Notes: a model not told the origin generated them from the sequence alone. A stretch of DNA of 64,000 nucleotides from Lactiplantibacillus daoliensis (GCF_005405005.1 NZ_BJDH01000001.1:186001-250000); one strand, 5' to 3'. Numbered from the stretch's first letter, positions 54,196 through 63,481 are shown. Numbers and translations are program-made.

Positions 54196-54657
54196 TTACT
54201 CGCCCCCATTAGTTGTGGTGTCGTTCGCGTTTTCCGTAGTTGTCGCAGAACTTGAATTCGTTGTGGAAGACGATTCTTCGGCGCCATTGTCACTGGTCGA
54301 ACTTTCTTCGGAACTGGAGCTACTCTCAGTCGTCGAGCTTGCGGAATGGTTATTCGTCGCTGAAGAACTGTTAGTATCTTGATTATCAGTATTAGTACTA
54401 CTGCTCTCTTGTGAGCTTTGATTATCTGAATTAGACGACGCACTACTTTCGTCGGATGAACTATTATCACTATTTTTATCGCTAATGTTTTTGTCACTGG
54501 TAGCACTACTAGAAGTCGATACGACTTGACTGCTGCTAGCCTTCGCACCGTTGACCGTGTTCGTTGTTTTATTCACAACCACGTTGGTGGCACCCAACGC
54601 TAAAACGATCGAAACAATTGCAAATGGTGTAATAAATGGTGGTGTTCGATAAGCCAT
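54196..54657 (-). CDS. Serine/asparagine-rich secreted or surface protein
   Basis: 153 residues from ATG 54657. One hydrophobic segment at about 10-28 acts as signal or anchor, and the remaining 110 residues are mostly Ser, Asn, Asp, Glu and Thr with no hydrophobic core. Such low-complexity tails extend from the wall or are glycosylated. The codons are mixed (TCA, AGT, AGC, TCT), so the repeat is not a recent DNA duplication. It may partner the membrane protein encoded directly downstream. Confidence 0.7.
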   Translation of the reverse strand: MAYRTPPFITPFAIVSIVLALGATNVVVNKTTNTVNGAKASSSQVVSTSSSATSDKNISDKNSDNSSSDESSASSNSDNQSSQESSSTNTDNQDTNSSSATNNHSASSTTESSSSSEESSTSDNGAEESSSTTNSSSATTTENANDTTTNGGE

Positions 54658-54797
54658 CGATGTCATTCCCTTCCAATCTTTCTATGCGATATTCTCAATC
54701 TCTAATTAAACCATGGTTAACCATCAAATGCATTAAAAGTGGTCGAAATTAATAAAGTCTTTAGGACAAGTCTACCACGGTCCGACCGACTTTTGCG

Positions 54798-54826
54798 CAA
54801 AAAAAAAGCCGACCTCGTGTCGACTA
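54798..54826 (-). terminator. Terminator of the Fur-family gene
   Basis: AGTCGAC and GTCGGCT form a short stem around ACGAG, with nine T on the minus strand. It overlaps the stop codon. Confidence 0.75.
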
Positions 54827-55267
54827 ATTTGCCTGGACCCCTTTTGCCGTACATTGATCACACAAGCCATAGATTTCCATCCGATGACCGGTAATCGTAC
54901 AACCAGGGAGTTGGGCTTCGTAGGCATCCAATGGGCAAGCTTGTAACTCGATCACGCGCCCACAATTTGAACACACAAAATGATGGTGGTGCTGATGCTC
55001 AAAATCACATTGGTATTTCACTAAAGTTTGATTATCTGCTGATTTTACTTCTAACAAACCCAGCGTTTCAAATTCTTTGATATTGCGATAGATCGTATTA
55101 TGACTCATGCCGGCAAACAAGGTCCGCATATGTTCATCGACAGCTGAAATCGCCACATAGTGATCTTGATAGGTCACTAGATAGTCTAACAATGCGTGCC
55201 GTTGCTTGGTTATTTTTAATTGGTTTCGTCTCAAAATTGATACCGCTTGTTCCAATGTTGCTTCCAT
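54824..55267 (-). CDS. Fur-family metal-responsive repressor (Fur/PerR/Zur type)
   Basis: 147 residues. The winged helix (ITKQRHALLDYL, SHNTIYRNIKEFETLGLLEV) is followed by the dimerization/metal domain with HQHHHHFVCSNCG and a second pair CDQC, four structural-zinc cysteines in all. The regulatory site residues do not tell Fur, PerR and Zur apart by eye. The ATG has GGAGG upstream. A box at 55286 suggests autoregulation. Confidence 0.9.
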   Translation of the reverse strand: MEATLEQAVSILRRNQLKITKQRHALLDYLVTYQDHYVAISAVDEHMRTLFAGMSHNTIYRNIKEFETLGLLEVKSADNQTLVKYQCDFEHQHHHHFVCSNCGRVIELQACPLDAYEAQLPGCTITGHRMEIYGLCDQCTAKGVQAN

Positions 55268-55285
55268 GGCGCCGGCCTCCGTTCA

Positions 55286-55310
55286 CTAAATCATAATCAT
55301 TACTATTTAG
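55286..55310. promoter_or_regulatory. Fur/Zur-box-like palindrome upstream of the Fur-family gene
   Basis: CTAAATCATAATCATTACTATTTAG is AT-rich with 7-1-7-type dyad symmetry like Fur-family boxes, and lies over the probable promoter. Confidence 0.6.
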
Positions 55311-55337
55311 TTTAGCATACCCACCATGGAAAGTGAA

Positions 55338-55916
55338 TTAATTCGCCGACTGTGGGTCGGACTGATATTGCATAATCAATTGATCTAATTCCTGTTGCGT
55401 CTGTGACCAATCATCATTGACGATGACTTGAGCGTGACCGACCAATCCAGCTGGCAATTGTTGATCACGTAAATATTCTTTACTGGCAACCCGTCGCTCA
55501 ATCCGGACTTGTTGATCGCCACGTTTGGTTAACCGATCGATCAAGGCTTGCTGATTGCTGACTTCCAAATAAATGATGACAGCTTGCTCACCAAGCTCAC
55601 GCGCGTATGTCACCGCGCCCGCTGTATCGAGAACGATACTAATGAAAGGCGCCTTTTTCCAACCAGCCGCCAGTCCTTCACGCGACGAACCATACTGGTT
55701 GCCACTGTATGTCACGTGCTCCAAATAATGCTTCGTTGGAAAGCTCGCGGCCGTTTCAAAATAATAGTCTACCCCATCCTGTTCACCCGTTCTTGGCAAG
55801 CGAGTTGTGTGCGTTATGACTTGTGGTATGTTATAGTGTTCTTTCAAATACTGGCTGACGGTCGTTTTACCACTGCCAGTCGGGCCAGTAATGACGAAAA
55901 CTTTGTTATGGGTCAT
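55338..55916 (-). CDS. Guanylate-kinase-like nucleoside-phosphate kinase
   Basis: 192 residues. The P-loop GPTGSGKTT is at 11-19, and TTRLPRTGEQDGVDYYF is the GMP-binding region of guanylate kinases. The lid and C-terminus are shorter and divergent from housekeeping Gmk, so this is a paralogue with perhaps another substrate. The ATG follows AGGAG. Divergent from a small HicB-like gene. Confidence 0.8.
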   Translation of the reverse strand: MTHNKVFVITGPTGSGKTTVSQYLKEHYNIPQVITHTTRLPRTGEQDGVDYYFETAASFPTKHYLEHVTYSGNQYGSSREGLAAGWKKAPFISIVLDTAGAVTYARELGEQAVIIYLEVSNQQALIDRLTKRGDQQVRIERRVASKEYLRDQQLPAGLVGHAQVIVNDDWSQTQQELDQLIMQYQSDPQSAN

Positions 55917-55989
55917 GGTTTTAATTCTCCTAATTTTACATTTTCTGTAAGGCTTTTCATTTGCATTACACCGCGGAACCGTGTATAGT

Positions 55990-56030
55990 TATCAATCTGT
56001 AAGGTTCACAGATGATGTAAGCATCTCGTA
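55990..56030 (+). promoter_or_regulatory. Promoter region and leader of the HicB-like gene
   Basis: TTGCAT (55961) and TATAGT (55984) are spaced by 17 bases, and the RNA would begin near 55994. The leader to the ATG is about 70 nt. Confidence 0.6.
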
Positions 56031-56067
56031 GCAAAACCAAACAATTTTCAGAAGGAGGTTTTGTCAC

Positions 56068-56217
56068 ATGAAATTTCAAACGACAAACAGCTGGTTCAGT
56101 ATCGTTCTGGATACCCAGCGTCAATTATTCGTTGCAACTGACAAACTTCATCCAGAATTGCGCGCTGAAGGCGTTACAATCGAAGATGCAGTTGCTAACT
56201 TGAAAACTCAAGCCTAA
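56068..56217 (+). CDS. 49-residue HicB-like small protein
   Basis: The ATG at 56068 has the strong site AAGGAGG eight bases upstream. The small fold (WFSIVLDTQRQLFVATDK then GVTIEDAVANLKTQA) resembles the core of HicB antitoxins, where a GxTxEEAxxNxKEA helix follows two beta strands. There is no DNA-binding tail and no hicA gene beside it, so if related it is an orphan. A real, well-expressed gene is likely given the promoter and terminator. Confidence 0.55.
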   Translation: MKFQTTNSWFSIVLDTQRQLFVATDKLHPELRAEGVTIEDAVANLKTQA

Positions 56218-56278
56218 AAATCGTTCATTATAATTAAAAAATTGATGTACCTTTTATCTTGCTCTAGTTTCATAGTTT

Positions 56279-56324
56279 AAAAATTACTGGTAGCCGTTTA
56301 TGCGACGGTGCCAGTAATTTTTTT
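56279..56324 (+). terminator. Terminator of the HicB-like gene
   Basis: AAAAATTACTGG and CCAGTAATTTTT pair, with an inner CCGT/ACGG extension, and a T run follows. The rest of the gap to 56534 shows nothing. Confidence 0.85.
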
Positions 56325-56534
56325 GTGCTCAATTAAGCTCGTCGCTTCAGTTATTCTGGACTGACGCCGCAACCAATTGTGCTGACCAGATAGGCTAAAA
56401 CGCCGAAACTAGTGCGACTTGGCTTTGAAAACCCGCAAAGTTTCGTTTCAAAAACATTTTTAGGCTGTCATTATTTTTCAACTTACGAACACAATTTTCA
56501 TAACACTTTTTTCAACAATCATTCAACCGAATCG

Positions 56535-56954
56535 TCAGTTTAACTTTTTCTCAATATAGTCATTGGCTTGATCCAACAATTCTTTCAAATTATCATAAGT
56601 CAACCGTTCACGAGCCGTCGCATAATCGAACCAACCGTTGGCGCTGATTTCAATTTTTTGACGGGTCACCGCAACGCCAGCTGGCACTTCACTGACAAAT
56701 AACGTCATTTGTTTCCGATTGCCGTTTGGCAAATCATATTCGGTGTACCCTTTAAATTTGGTATCCAAGGTAACTTCTAGTTGCGTTTCTTCACGAATTT
56801 CACGTAGGGCCGCTTCTGCTAACGTTTCTTCGCCCTCAACGTGCCCCTTTGGAAAGCCCCAAAAATCGCTGGTAGCACTTTGTAATAAGAGATATGCGGG
56901 ATGACCATCCTTTTGCTGATAAATCACGGCACCGCTGGTTACTTCAATACTCAT
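56535..56954 (-). CDS. NUDIX hydrolase, Ap4A pyrophosphatase type
   Basis: 139 residues. The box GHVEGEETLAEAALREIREETQL is intact, and the FWGFPKGHVE start marks asymmetrical diadenosine tetraphosphate hydrolases. It degrades Ap4A to ATP and AMP, a stress-dinucleotide clean-up. ATG 56954 has AGGAGG upstream. Alone on its strand. Confidence 0.9.
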   Translation of the reverse strand: MSIEVTSGAVIYQQKDGHPAYLLLQSATSDFWGFPKGHVEGEETLAEAALREIREETQLEVTLDTKFKGYTEYDLPNGNRKQMTLFVSEVPAGVAVTRQKIEISANGWFDYATARERLTYDNLKELLDQANDYIEKKLN

Positions 56955-57015
56955 TCAACCAATTCCTCCTAAGTTCAATCTCAACTAACTACCTAGTAGT
57001 ATAACATCTTCATTG

Positions 57016-57831
57016 TTAGCCTAACGTTAAAATTGCGCGCAAAAGTCCACCTAACGCCACACCTTGCCGTGCATCCGATCGACTTTCAGCCAACGTTTCC
57101 GCTACCGCAATATGCAGCCATTGATTCGCTAATTCCAAACTCCGTGTTAACGAAAAGCCACGTCCCAACAATCCGGCGATGACCGCCGCTAAGGTATCGC
57201 CTGTGCCATTATAGTGACCAGCTAACCGCGGTTCTCCAACAAATTGTACCCCATCAGCGGTTAGCCAGGCGCAGCCAATCTGATCATTTTTCGTCACATC
57301 TGTAATCACGGCATGCGCACCCGGCTTTAACAATTTTTGTAATTGACGCAAGACACTCGGTAAATTCGGCTCAGCTGTATAAGGCACCCCCGCCAGTAAA
57401 CTCGCTTCAGTCACATTTGGCAAGATCACATCTGCTAATTGGATCAATTGGCGCATTGCCGCCACGTAGTCGTCATCGAAACCAGAATATAATTGACCCA
57501 GGTCACCCATAACGGGGTCAACGACTAACAGGTCTAATTTTTGTTGTGCCAGATAATTATGTAGCAACTGGCAAAGTTCGACCGTGCCGACATAACCAAT
57601 CAGACCTTGTTGAAAATCCAACTGGGCTTGCGTCCAATGGTCAAAAACTCGTGGTAACCAGTCCGCTAAATTCACCACTGCGGGGACACCGTAACCACTC
57701 GTATGCGTTGATAATAAGCTGGTTGGCAACGCTGCCACCTGATAATTCATCGCGGTCAATACTGGGACCGCTGCACTCAACGAAATCCCACCGACTGCCG
57801 ATAAATCTTCTGCCACTAACATTGATGACAT
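57016..57831 (-). CDS. Pyridoxal kinase-like (PdxK/PdxY)
   Basis: 271 residues. VAEDLSAVGGISLSAAVPVL and ALPTSLLSTHTSGYG at the N-terminus, VVDPVMGDLG, and the GTGDT motif (YNGTGDTLAAVIAGLL, with catalytic Asp) define the ribokinase-fold pyridoxal kinase group. It phosphorylates pyridoxal or pyridoxamine to make the PLP cofactor, needed by the aminotransferase among others. ATG 57831 has GAGGAGG upstream. Confidence 0.88.
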   Translation of the reverse strand: MSSMLVAEDLSAVGGISLSAAVPVLTAMNYQVAALPTSLLSTHTSGYGVPAVVNLADWLPRVFDHWTQAQLDFQQGLIGYVGTVELCQLLHNYLAQQKLDLLVVDPVMGDLGQLYSGFDDDYVAAMRQLIQLADVILPNVTEASLLAGVPYTAEPNLPSVLRQLQKLLKPGAHAVITDVTKNDQIGCAWLTADGVQFVGEPRLAGHYNGTGDTLAAVIAGLLGRGFSLTRSLELANQWLHIAVAETLAESRSDARQGVALGGLLRAILTLG

Positions 57832-58067
57832 TTAAATTGCCTCCTCACAGACCGTTTTTCACTAATCATCTTATCAGAATTCATCCCTATTGTAACGACT
57901 AAAAGTTCGGTTTGCTGGGCTAATAAACCAGTTAGCGCAGTCACTTTTTAAATTAAAGCCAAATTCTAATTGACTTTTAATAATCAGTCACGGTATTATG
58001 TGAGCATAGTAAATTGTCGAATAGTTACAATGAGCTGTTAATAATAACTAAAAAGGAGACACTGTTT

Positions 58068-59465
58068 ATGGGGATTCGTCAGCGCTTGTTTCAGAAAGAA
58101 AATCTGTCGCGCTATTTACAAAAAGACAGTCAATTTGAGCGGACCCTATCCGCCATTGACTTAATTGCACTAGGGATTGGTGCGGTGATTGGGACTGGAA
58201 TTTTTATTTTACCTGGGACCGTTGCTGCCACTAAGGCCGGTCCAGGAATCATTTTATCCTTCGTCGTGGCGGCCATTGTATGCGCCCTAGCCGCCATGTG
58301 TTACGCGGAATTTGCATCCGTGCTACCAGTTGCTGGTTCCGCTTATTCCTATGGGAACATCGTTTATGGTGAGTTAGTTGGTTGGATTATCGGTTGGGCC
58401 TTGGTCCTGGAATACGTCCTAGCGGTGGCGGCTGTCGCCGTTGGTTGGGCAGCCTACTTTAATTCATTTATCGCCGGCTTTGGCTTGAAGTTACCCAAAG
58501 CCATCACCGGTTCTTTTGACCCAGCACATGGCACTTACGTCAACCTGGTCGCGATTTTAATCGTTTGCCTGATTGCTTGGATTATTGACGAAGGGCTTAA
58601 AACTTCTGTCCGTTTAAACAATATTATTGTTGCGGTGAAATTAGCCATTATTGTTATTTTCTTATTGGTCGGCTCATTCTACGTGAAGCCGTCAAACTGG
58701 ACGCCATTTGCACCATTTGGCGTGTCAGGGATTTTCAAAGGCGCCGCCGTCGTCTTCTTCGCTTATTTAGGATTTGACGCGGTTTCCTCTTCCGCAGCGG
58801 AAGTTAAGAACGCTAAAAAGAATATGCCGATTGGGATTATCGGGACCTTAGTCGTTTGTACCATCTTCTATATTATGGTCTCCGGTGTCTTGACTGGGAT
58901 GGTTTCTTACAAATTGTTGAACGTTGACGATGCGGTTACCTTCGCCCTACAACTCGTCCATCAAAACTTTGTCGCCGGAATTGTTTCTATCGGGGCCTTA
59001 GCTGGCATGTTCACGATGATGGTCACCATGATCTACAGTAGTTCACGGTTACTCTACTCCATTGGTCGTGACGGCTTGTTACCAAGTTTTTTGGGCAAAA
59101 TTGACAAACATCATGCGCCCAAACATGCGATGATCACAGTCACGGTGGTTATTTCACTGCTGGCGGGCTTCATTCCACTTGATCAGTTAGCTAACTTGGT
59201 TAATATTGGGACCTTAATTGCCTTTACCTTCGTTTCATTCGGAATTATCTTATTACGTCAGAATCCGACCTTGAATAAAATTAAGGGATTCCGGGTGCCA
59301 TTTTACCCCGTTCTCCCAATTGTTTCTGGTTTGTTGTGTCTCTTCATGATGACCCAACTTTCCATCGAAACTTGGGCGGCTTCACTAGCTTGGTTCGTTT
59401 TCGGACTAGTCATCTACTTTAGCTACGGCATGCATCACAGTAAAATGAATCAAAAATTGGATTAA
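58068..59465 (+). CDS. APC-superfamily amino acid permease (CAT/YfnA-like)
   Basis: 465 residues from ATG 58068 (AAAGGAG upstream; the frame is open further left without a site). Twelve or more membrane helices. GIGAVIGTGIFILPG is the substrate-binding helix 1 motif, and AYLGFDAVSSSAAEVKN the family's mid-protein signature. CAT-type permeases import branched-chain or cationic amino acids. Monocistronic with a good terminator. Confidence 0.9.
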   Translation: MGIRQRLFQKENLSRYLQKDSQFERTLSAIDLIALGIGAVIGTGIFILPGTVAATKAGPGIILSFVVAAIVCALAAMCYAEFASVLPVAGSAYSYGNIVYGELVGWIIGWALVLEYVLAVAAVAVGWAAYFNSFIAGFGLKLPKAITGSFDPAHGTYVNLVAILIVCLIAWIIDEGLKTSVRLNNIIVAVKLAIIVIFLLVGSFYVKPSNWTPFAPFGVSGIFKGAAVVFFAYLGFDAVSSSAAEVKNAKKNMPIGIIGTLVVCTIFYIMVSGVLTGMVSYKLLNVDDAVTFALQLVHQNFVAGIVSIGALAGMFTMMVTMIYSSSRLLYSIGRDGLLPSFLGKIDKHHAPKHAMITVTVVISLLAGFIPLDQLANLVNIGTLIAFTFVSFGIILLRQNPTLNKIKGFRVPFYPVLPIVSGLLCLFMMTQLSIETWAASLAWFVFGLVIYFSYGMHHSKMNQKLD

Positions 59466-59482
59466 GAAATCCTTTGCACTAG

Positions 59483-59515
59483 CAAACGCTCAGGCCAATT
59501 GTCTGAGCGTTTTTA
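59483..59515 (+). terminator. Terminator of the CAT-type permease gene
   Basis: AAACGCTCAG and CTGAGCGTTTTT form the stem and T run. Confidence 0.9.
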
Positions 59516-59587
59516 ATCGGCGTTAATGACAGCGGTTACAATAACCGTTATACTAAGGGCAACTATCTTAAAGGAGCGTGATTTTCA

Positions 59588-59866
59588 ATGTTACCACCTA
59601 AAGAAATGCACGAAGCTTGGAAGATCCATCACGAACGCGTTTATAACATTGCCCACGACTACCCTTGGTTGATTCCAGCCTTGACCATCTTACACACGAT
59701 TCCGGTAGCCATCGCAATTAGTGGCTTTTATAAGACCCATCGTAAATATCTCGAGCTTAAGATTGAACGAGAAAAAACTAAACGTGAAGCTTTAGAAAAG
59801 GTTGATAAAGTGGAAAATGTCGTTAAATCCGTCCATTCACATCACCCAATGCACCATGGTTGCTAA
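59588..59866 (+). CDS. Small membrane protein with His-rich ends, unknown
   Basis: 92 residues. One membrane segment (LIPALTILHTIPVAIAISGFY, residues 27-47), a charged helix 50-80, and a His/Cys tail (VHSHHPMHHGC) that could bind a metal. AAGGAG precedes the ATG. ATGACA and TATACT spaced 17 bases lie upstream as a promoter candidate. Lone gene, function unknown. Confidence 0.75.
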   Translation: MLPPKEMHEAWKIHHERVYNIAHDYPWLIPALTILHTIPVAIAISGFYKTHRKYLELKIEREKTKREALEKVDKVENVVKSVHSHHPMHHGC

Positions 59867-59880
59867 TTAACAGTCATTCA

Positions 59881-59928
59881 AAAAAGGATCTGATTGATGA
59901 GACAGAACTGTCATCAAACAGATCCTTT
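59881..59928 (+). terminator. Long hairpin terminator
   Basis: AAAGGATCTG and CAGATCCTTT close an 18-bp stem with the inner TTGATGA/TCATCAA. Confidence 0.88.
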
Positions 59929-59948
59929 AGCTTAGAAAACACCAAGAA

Positions 59949-60376
59949 TGTAGTAGTACCAGTAACGACTCACCTAAATTTAGCGCTCCCTCAGTCAAAA
60001 TCGGTGTGCCGTGGGGGACGGCGCCAGCCACAGTACGGTCTGCCACCTCCATTCAAAGCCGATAAAACACGTCTTTGAACTGCCCCGTAAGATTAGTCAG
60101 CCAAGAACGCCGACTAATCTTACTGACACCGCACACCGATTTTGACTGACTCCGCTAAACATAAATAACTACTGACTTGGCTGGAGGTTGTTGTTGATAA
60201 CATCAGACGTGCAGGTGGCGTTTGTCCGACGTTTTTGGTCGGACTTACACCACGAACGGTCTGGAGATTTGCGGTATTGGCAATGCTTCCGGGCGAGGCT
60301 CAAGACGTTTCTGAGGCTTGAACCAGCCCTCATCCGCGTGTTATCAGCAACAACCGAAAGCGGCCGTAATTGACTA
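59949..60376 (+). repeat. About 430-bp structured repeat, copy D
   Basis: Same orientation as A and B. Left arms TCAGTCAAAATCGGTGTGC (59991) and GCACACCGATTTTGACTGA (60131), and the right-half arm GTTATCAGCAACAACC (60341). The inner hairpin has CCGAC/GTCGG in place of CCGGC/GCCGG of copy A, a compensatory change. It lies between convergent genes. Confidence 0.85.
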
Positions 60377-60437
60377 TCAACACCTGCTTATTGACATAGT
60401 GGCACAAACCGGCAATTTTTAACTTTCACCCTTTAGC

Positions 60438-60839
60438 TTACACATGAATCTTAACGTTCACATTATCGCCCAACAATTTGGCCACCGGGCACCGAGTTTC
60501 CGCAATCGCCAACCAGTGAGCCGCAGTGTCCAGATCTACTTCTGGCACCGTGACTTTAGCATCCAAGAAAAATTGATAGCCAAAACGATCACGGGACATT
60601 TTGACAGTCGTTTCAACCTTGCTTTGGTGCGGCACATCGTGTTCTTTTTCAATTGCCTCAAGGGTCGCGTTTAAACAGGTACTTAACGCTAACCCAATCA
60701 ATTGTTCCGGGTTCGAACCAGGATCGGGTTTAGTGGGGCTAGCCACTGGCACCCGCATGCCATCTTCAATATAGGCTTCACCATGAATACCATCTTCATT
60801 AATTGCTTTCGTCGTATACAAAATTGGGAATTCAGCCAT
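60438..60839 (-). CDS. OsmC/Ohr-family peroxide-detoxifying protein
   Basis: 133 residues from ATG 60839 (GGAG upstream; the frame is open further). The two redox cysteines are in STCLNATL and ETRCPVAK. These proteins reduce organic hydroperoxides in the cytoplasm. Monocistronic, divergent from pepX. Confidence 0.88.
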   Translation of the reverse strand: MAEFPILYTTKAINEDGIHGEAYIEDGMRVPVASPTKPDPGSNPEQLIGLALSTCLNATLEAIEKEHDVPHQSKVETTVKMSRDRFGYQFFLDAKVTVPEVDLDTAAHWLAIAETRCPVAKLLGDNVNVKIHV

Positions 60840-60984
60840 CTTTGCCATCTCCAAATTCAAGTTATTCTCAATGTAGCACAGGCTGACCACCATGTCAGTA
60901 CTTAGGTCTAATCCTTGACCATTCCGTCCTTAAATAGCGTTATAATAATAGCTAAAACTAATAATAATTATGAAGGATAATCCT

Positions 60985-63429
60985 ATGAAAAATAATCAAT
61001 TTGCAATCGTACCCACCGATTCAGAAGCGGCCATTGCAGAACTCACTAAAATTCATTTTATCACCGCAGACATGGCTGACTTAACGACCGTTCCAGCGGT
61101 TTATCGTGCTCTATTGGCAAAAAGTTTTCCAGAAGTTCACTCCGATGCTGGTTTGAGACACAAATTCGCTAATTTGATGGCTACCAGCCAACACACTTTG
61201 GCAGAGTGGTTAACTACTGCTACCGTCGTCAACAATCAAGTCTTTTACAACGTTGGCTTACAATTATTAGGCTTCCTACCCGGTCATGATTTTGACCTGG
61301 CTGATCCGTTGCTTGCCATGCGTGATATCCATCTCCCCATGGTTGGCGAATCCGCCTTTGACCGCGAATCACTCTACTACGCTTGGTACCTCCTCTTAAA
61401 CACGCGGGGTGTTCAAGGCCAGACCTTGATCGAACTACTGACGACACGAGGATTCTTTGCACCATTTTATCAGGTCGACAATAGTCAAAAACCGTTATTC
61501 TTTAATGGTAAGGCCCAAGCGGTCTTTGATACCGACAAACTCATCCGTGAGGTCGTCTATGTCGAAGCGCCACTGGATACTGACAACGATGGTCAACGAG
61601 ACTTATTGAAAGTCGAAATTTTACGGCCAGCGGAAACTAATCATGGCTTAAAGGTGCCAGTATTATATACGGCCAGCCCTTATAACCAAGGGATCGACGA
61701 CCAGGCTGGCAAAGCCCAGATGCACAATGTCGATGTCCCGTTGACTGCGAAAACGCCGGACAACCACAGTTATGCCGATATTGAATTCAAATCAGCAGCA
61801 CCTAAATTACCGGCAAGTCGTCCTGTCGATGAAACCACCACTGAAGCGGAAGAAAGCTTTGGCCGTGAACGTTCTTACACCTTGAACGACTACTTCTTAG
61901 CGCGTGGCTTTGCGGTCGTTTATGCCGCTGGGATTGGTTCGGTAGATTCCGATGGACTGGCACCTACTGGCGATGAAGATGAGACCACGTCAACGATTGC
62001 CATCATCGAATGGCTGACTGGCAAACGAAACGCCTTCACCACGCGTGATGGTGATGTCGCTATTAAAGCTTGGTGGACAAACGGTTCCGTTGCCATGACG
62101 GGACGCTCTTATCTAGGCACCCTGGCCACCGCGGCCGCAACCACTGGCGTCGACGGGCTCAAGACCATCATCTCAGAAGCAGCGATTTCCAGTTGGTATG
62201 ATTACTACCGTGATAACGGCTTGGTCGTTGCGCCCGATACTTTCCAAGGTGAAGATACCGACGTGCTCGCCGCCGAAGTCTTTTCACGAAGTCTCAAGGC
62301 TGGTGATGCCCATCATATTCAGGTTAAATTTGACCAAAAGCTGGCCGAATTAACCGCTGATCAAGACCGTGAAACTGGGAGTTATAATCGTTTCTGGGAC
62401 GAACGGAACTATCTGAAGAATGTCGACAAAATTAAGGCTGATATCGTGATGGTCCATGGTCTCAATGACTGGAACGTCAAGCCGCGCAATGTCGCTAATT
62501 TATGGGATAAGCTTCAAGACGTCCCTGTCGCTAAAAAGTTGATTCTACATCAAGGACAACATATTTACATTAACAATTTGCAGTCGCTCGACTTTACCGA
62601 CATGATGAATCTCTGGCTCAGTCACGAGCTCTACGATTTGAATAATCATGCCGAAGCGCTCTTACCAAATGTCTTGGTTCAAGACAACACAGCCGCTGAA
62701 ACTTGGACCGCGCACGATAATTGGTGGGAAGATGCCGATCAATCACTTGATTTCAAAGTGCAATATAAAGAACTCGTCCCCGCCGACCACCCAGTTGATC
62801 AACGGGCGGCTCACTTTACCGACAAATTGCCTGACAAATTGTTCAAACACTATCAACAACATTTGGATGATTGGCAAAATGACTTACTCAGTGAAGATAA
62901 AACGAATCCGTTATATAATCACCGATTATTATTCAAATCATGGCAAACGCCCGCGGATCAGCTTCTAGTTGGTCGACCACGGGTCAGTGGATCAGTGGCA
63001 GTCAATCAAAGCTTTGGGATGTTGAGTTTCATGTTGATTGACTTTGGTTTAGCGCAACGGTTAACGGTTAGTCCGCAATTGATTGCCGCTAAAGCACTCG
63101 ACCTCGGCTACCATTGGCGTGAAGACGACCTGAAGGACTTCAAGTTAGCCCCCGAAACGCCATTCAAAATGATCACAAAAGGTCATTTGAATTTGCAAAA
63201 TCGGCATGAACCTTGGCACGCTGAGACCATTCAGCCTAACCAATTCAATGACTTTAGCGTTGAACTCCAGCCAATCTTTCATCGCCTACTTGCCGGCCAT
63301 CAACTAGGTCTCGTGATTTATGCGACCGACATGAAGATGACAGTGCGTGGCAATCAGGATTTACAGTACTCATTGAACTTAAATGATATTAAACTCCAGA
63401 TTCCATTGAAAACATTAAAAGCTAAATAA
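60985..63429 (+). CDS. pepX: Xaa-Pro dipeptidyl-peptidase
   Basis: 814 residues from ATG 60985 (AAGGA upstream). PepX removes Xaa-Pro dipeptides from casein and other proline-rich peptides. The catalytic Ser is in TGRSYLGTLATAAATTG, the Asp in VHGLNDWNVKP, and the His in HQGQHIY. The N-terminal helical domain and the C-terminal jelly-roll are present. Full family length. Confidence 0.96.
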   Translation: MKNNQFAIVPTDSEAAIAELTKIHFITADMADLTTVPAVYRALLAKSFPEVHSDAGLRHKFANLMATSQHTLAEWLTTATVVNNQVFYNVGLQLLGFLPGHDFDLADPLLAMRDIHLPMVGESAFDRESLYYAWYLLLNTRGVQGQTLIELLTTRGFFAPFYQVDNSQKPLFFNGKAQAVFDTDKLIREVVYVEAPLDTDNDGQRDLLKVEILRPAETNHGLKVPVLYTASPYNQGIDDQAGKAQMHNVDVPLTAKTPDNHSYADIEFKSAAPKLPASRPVDETTTEAEESFGRERSYTLNDYFLARGFAVVYAAGIGSVDSDGLAPTGDEDETTSTIAIIEWLTGKRNAFTTRDGDVAIKAWWTNGSVAMTGRSYLGTLATAAATTGVDGLKTIISEAAISSWYDYYRDNGLVVAPDTFQGEDTDVLAAEVFSRSLKAGDAHHIQVKFDQKLAELTADQDRETGSYNRFWDERNYLKNVDKIKADIVMVHGLNDWNVKPRNVANLWDKLQDVPVAKKLILHQGQHIYINNLQSLDFTDMMNLWLSHELYDLNNHAEALLPNVLVQDNTAAETWTAHDNWWEDADQSLDFKVQYKELVPADHPVDQRAAHFTDKLPDKLFKHYQQHLDDWQNDLLSEDKTNPLYNHRLLFKSWQTPADQLLVGRPRVSGSVAVNQSFGMLSFMLIDFGLAQRLTVSPQLIAAKALDLGYHWREDDLKDFKLAPETPFKMITKGHLNLQNRHEPWHAETIQPNQFNDFSVELQPIFHRLLAGHQLGLVIYATDMKMTVRGNQDLQYSLNLNDIKLQIPLKTLKAK

Positions 63430-63440
63430 TCATACAATCT

Positions 63441-63478
63441 AAAAGCACCAACCACGTCAAATTGTGGTTGGTGCTTTG
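63441..63478. terminator. Bidirectional terminator after pepX
   Basis: AAAAGCACCAACCAC and GTGGTTGGTGCTTT form a perfect stem between convergent genes. Confidence 0.92.
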
Positions 63479-63481
63479 CTA

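Noticed and set aside
54177-54548. 123-codon frame antiparallel or overlapping with the Ser-rich gene
   Set aside because: A by-product of the repetitive codon pattern. The Ser-rich frame has the better start and a neighbour.
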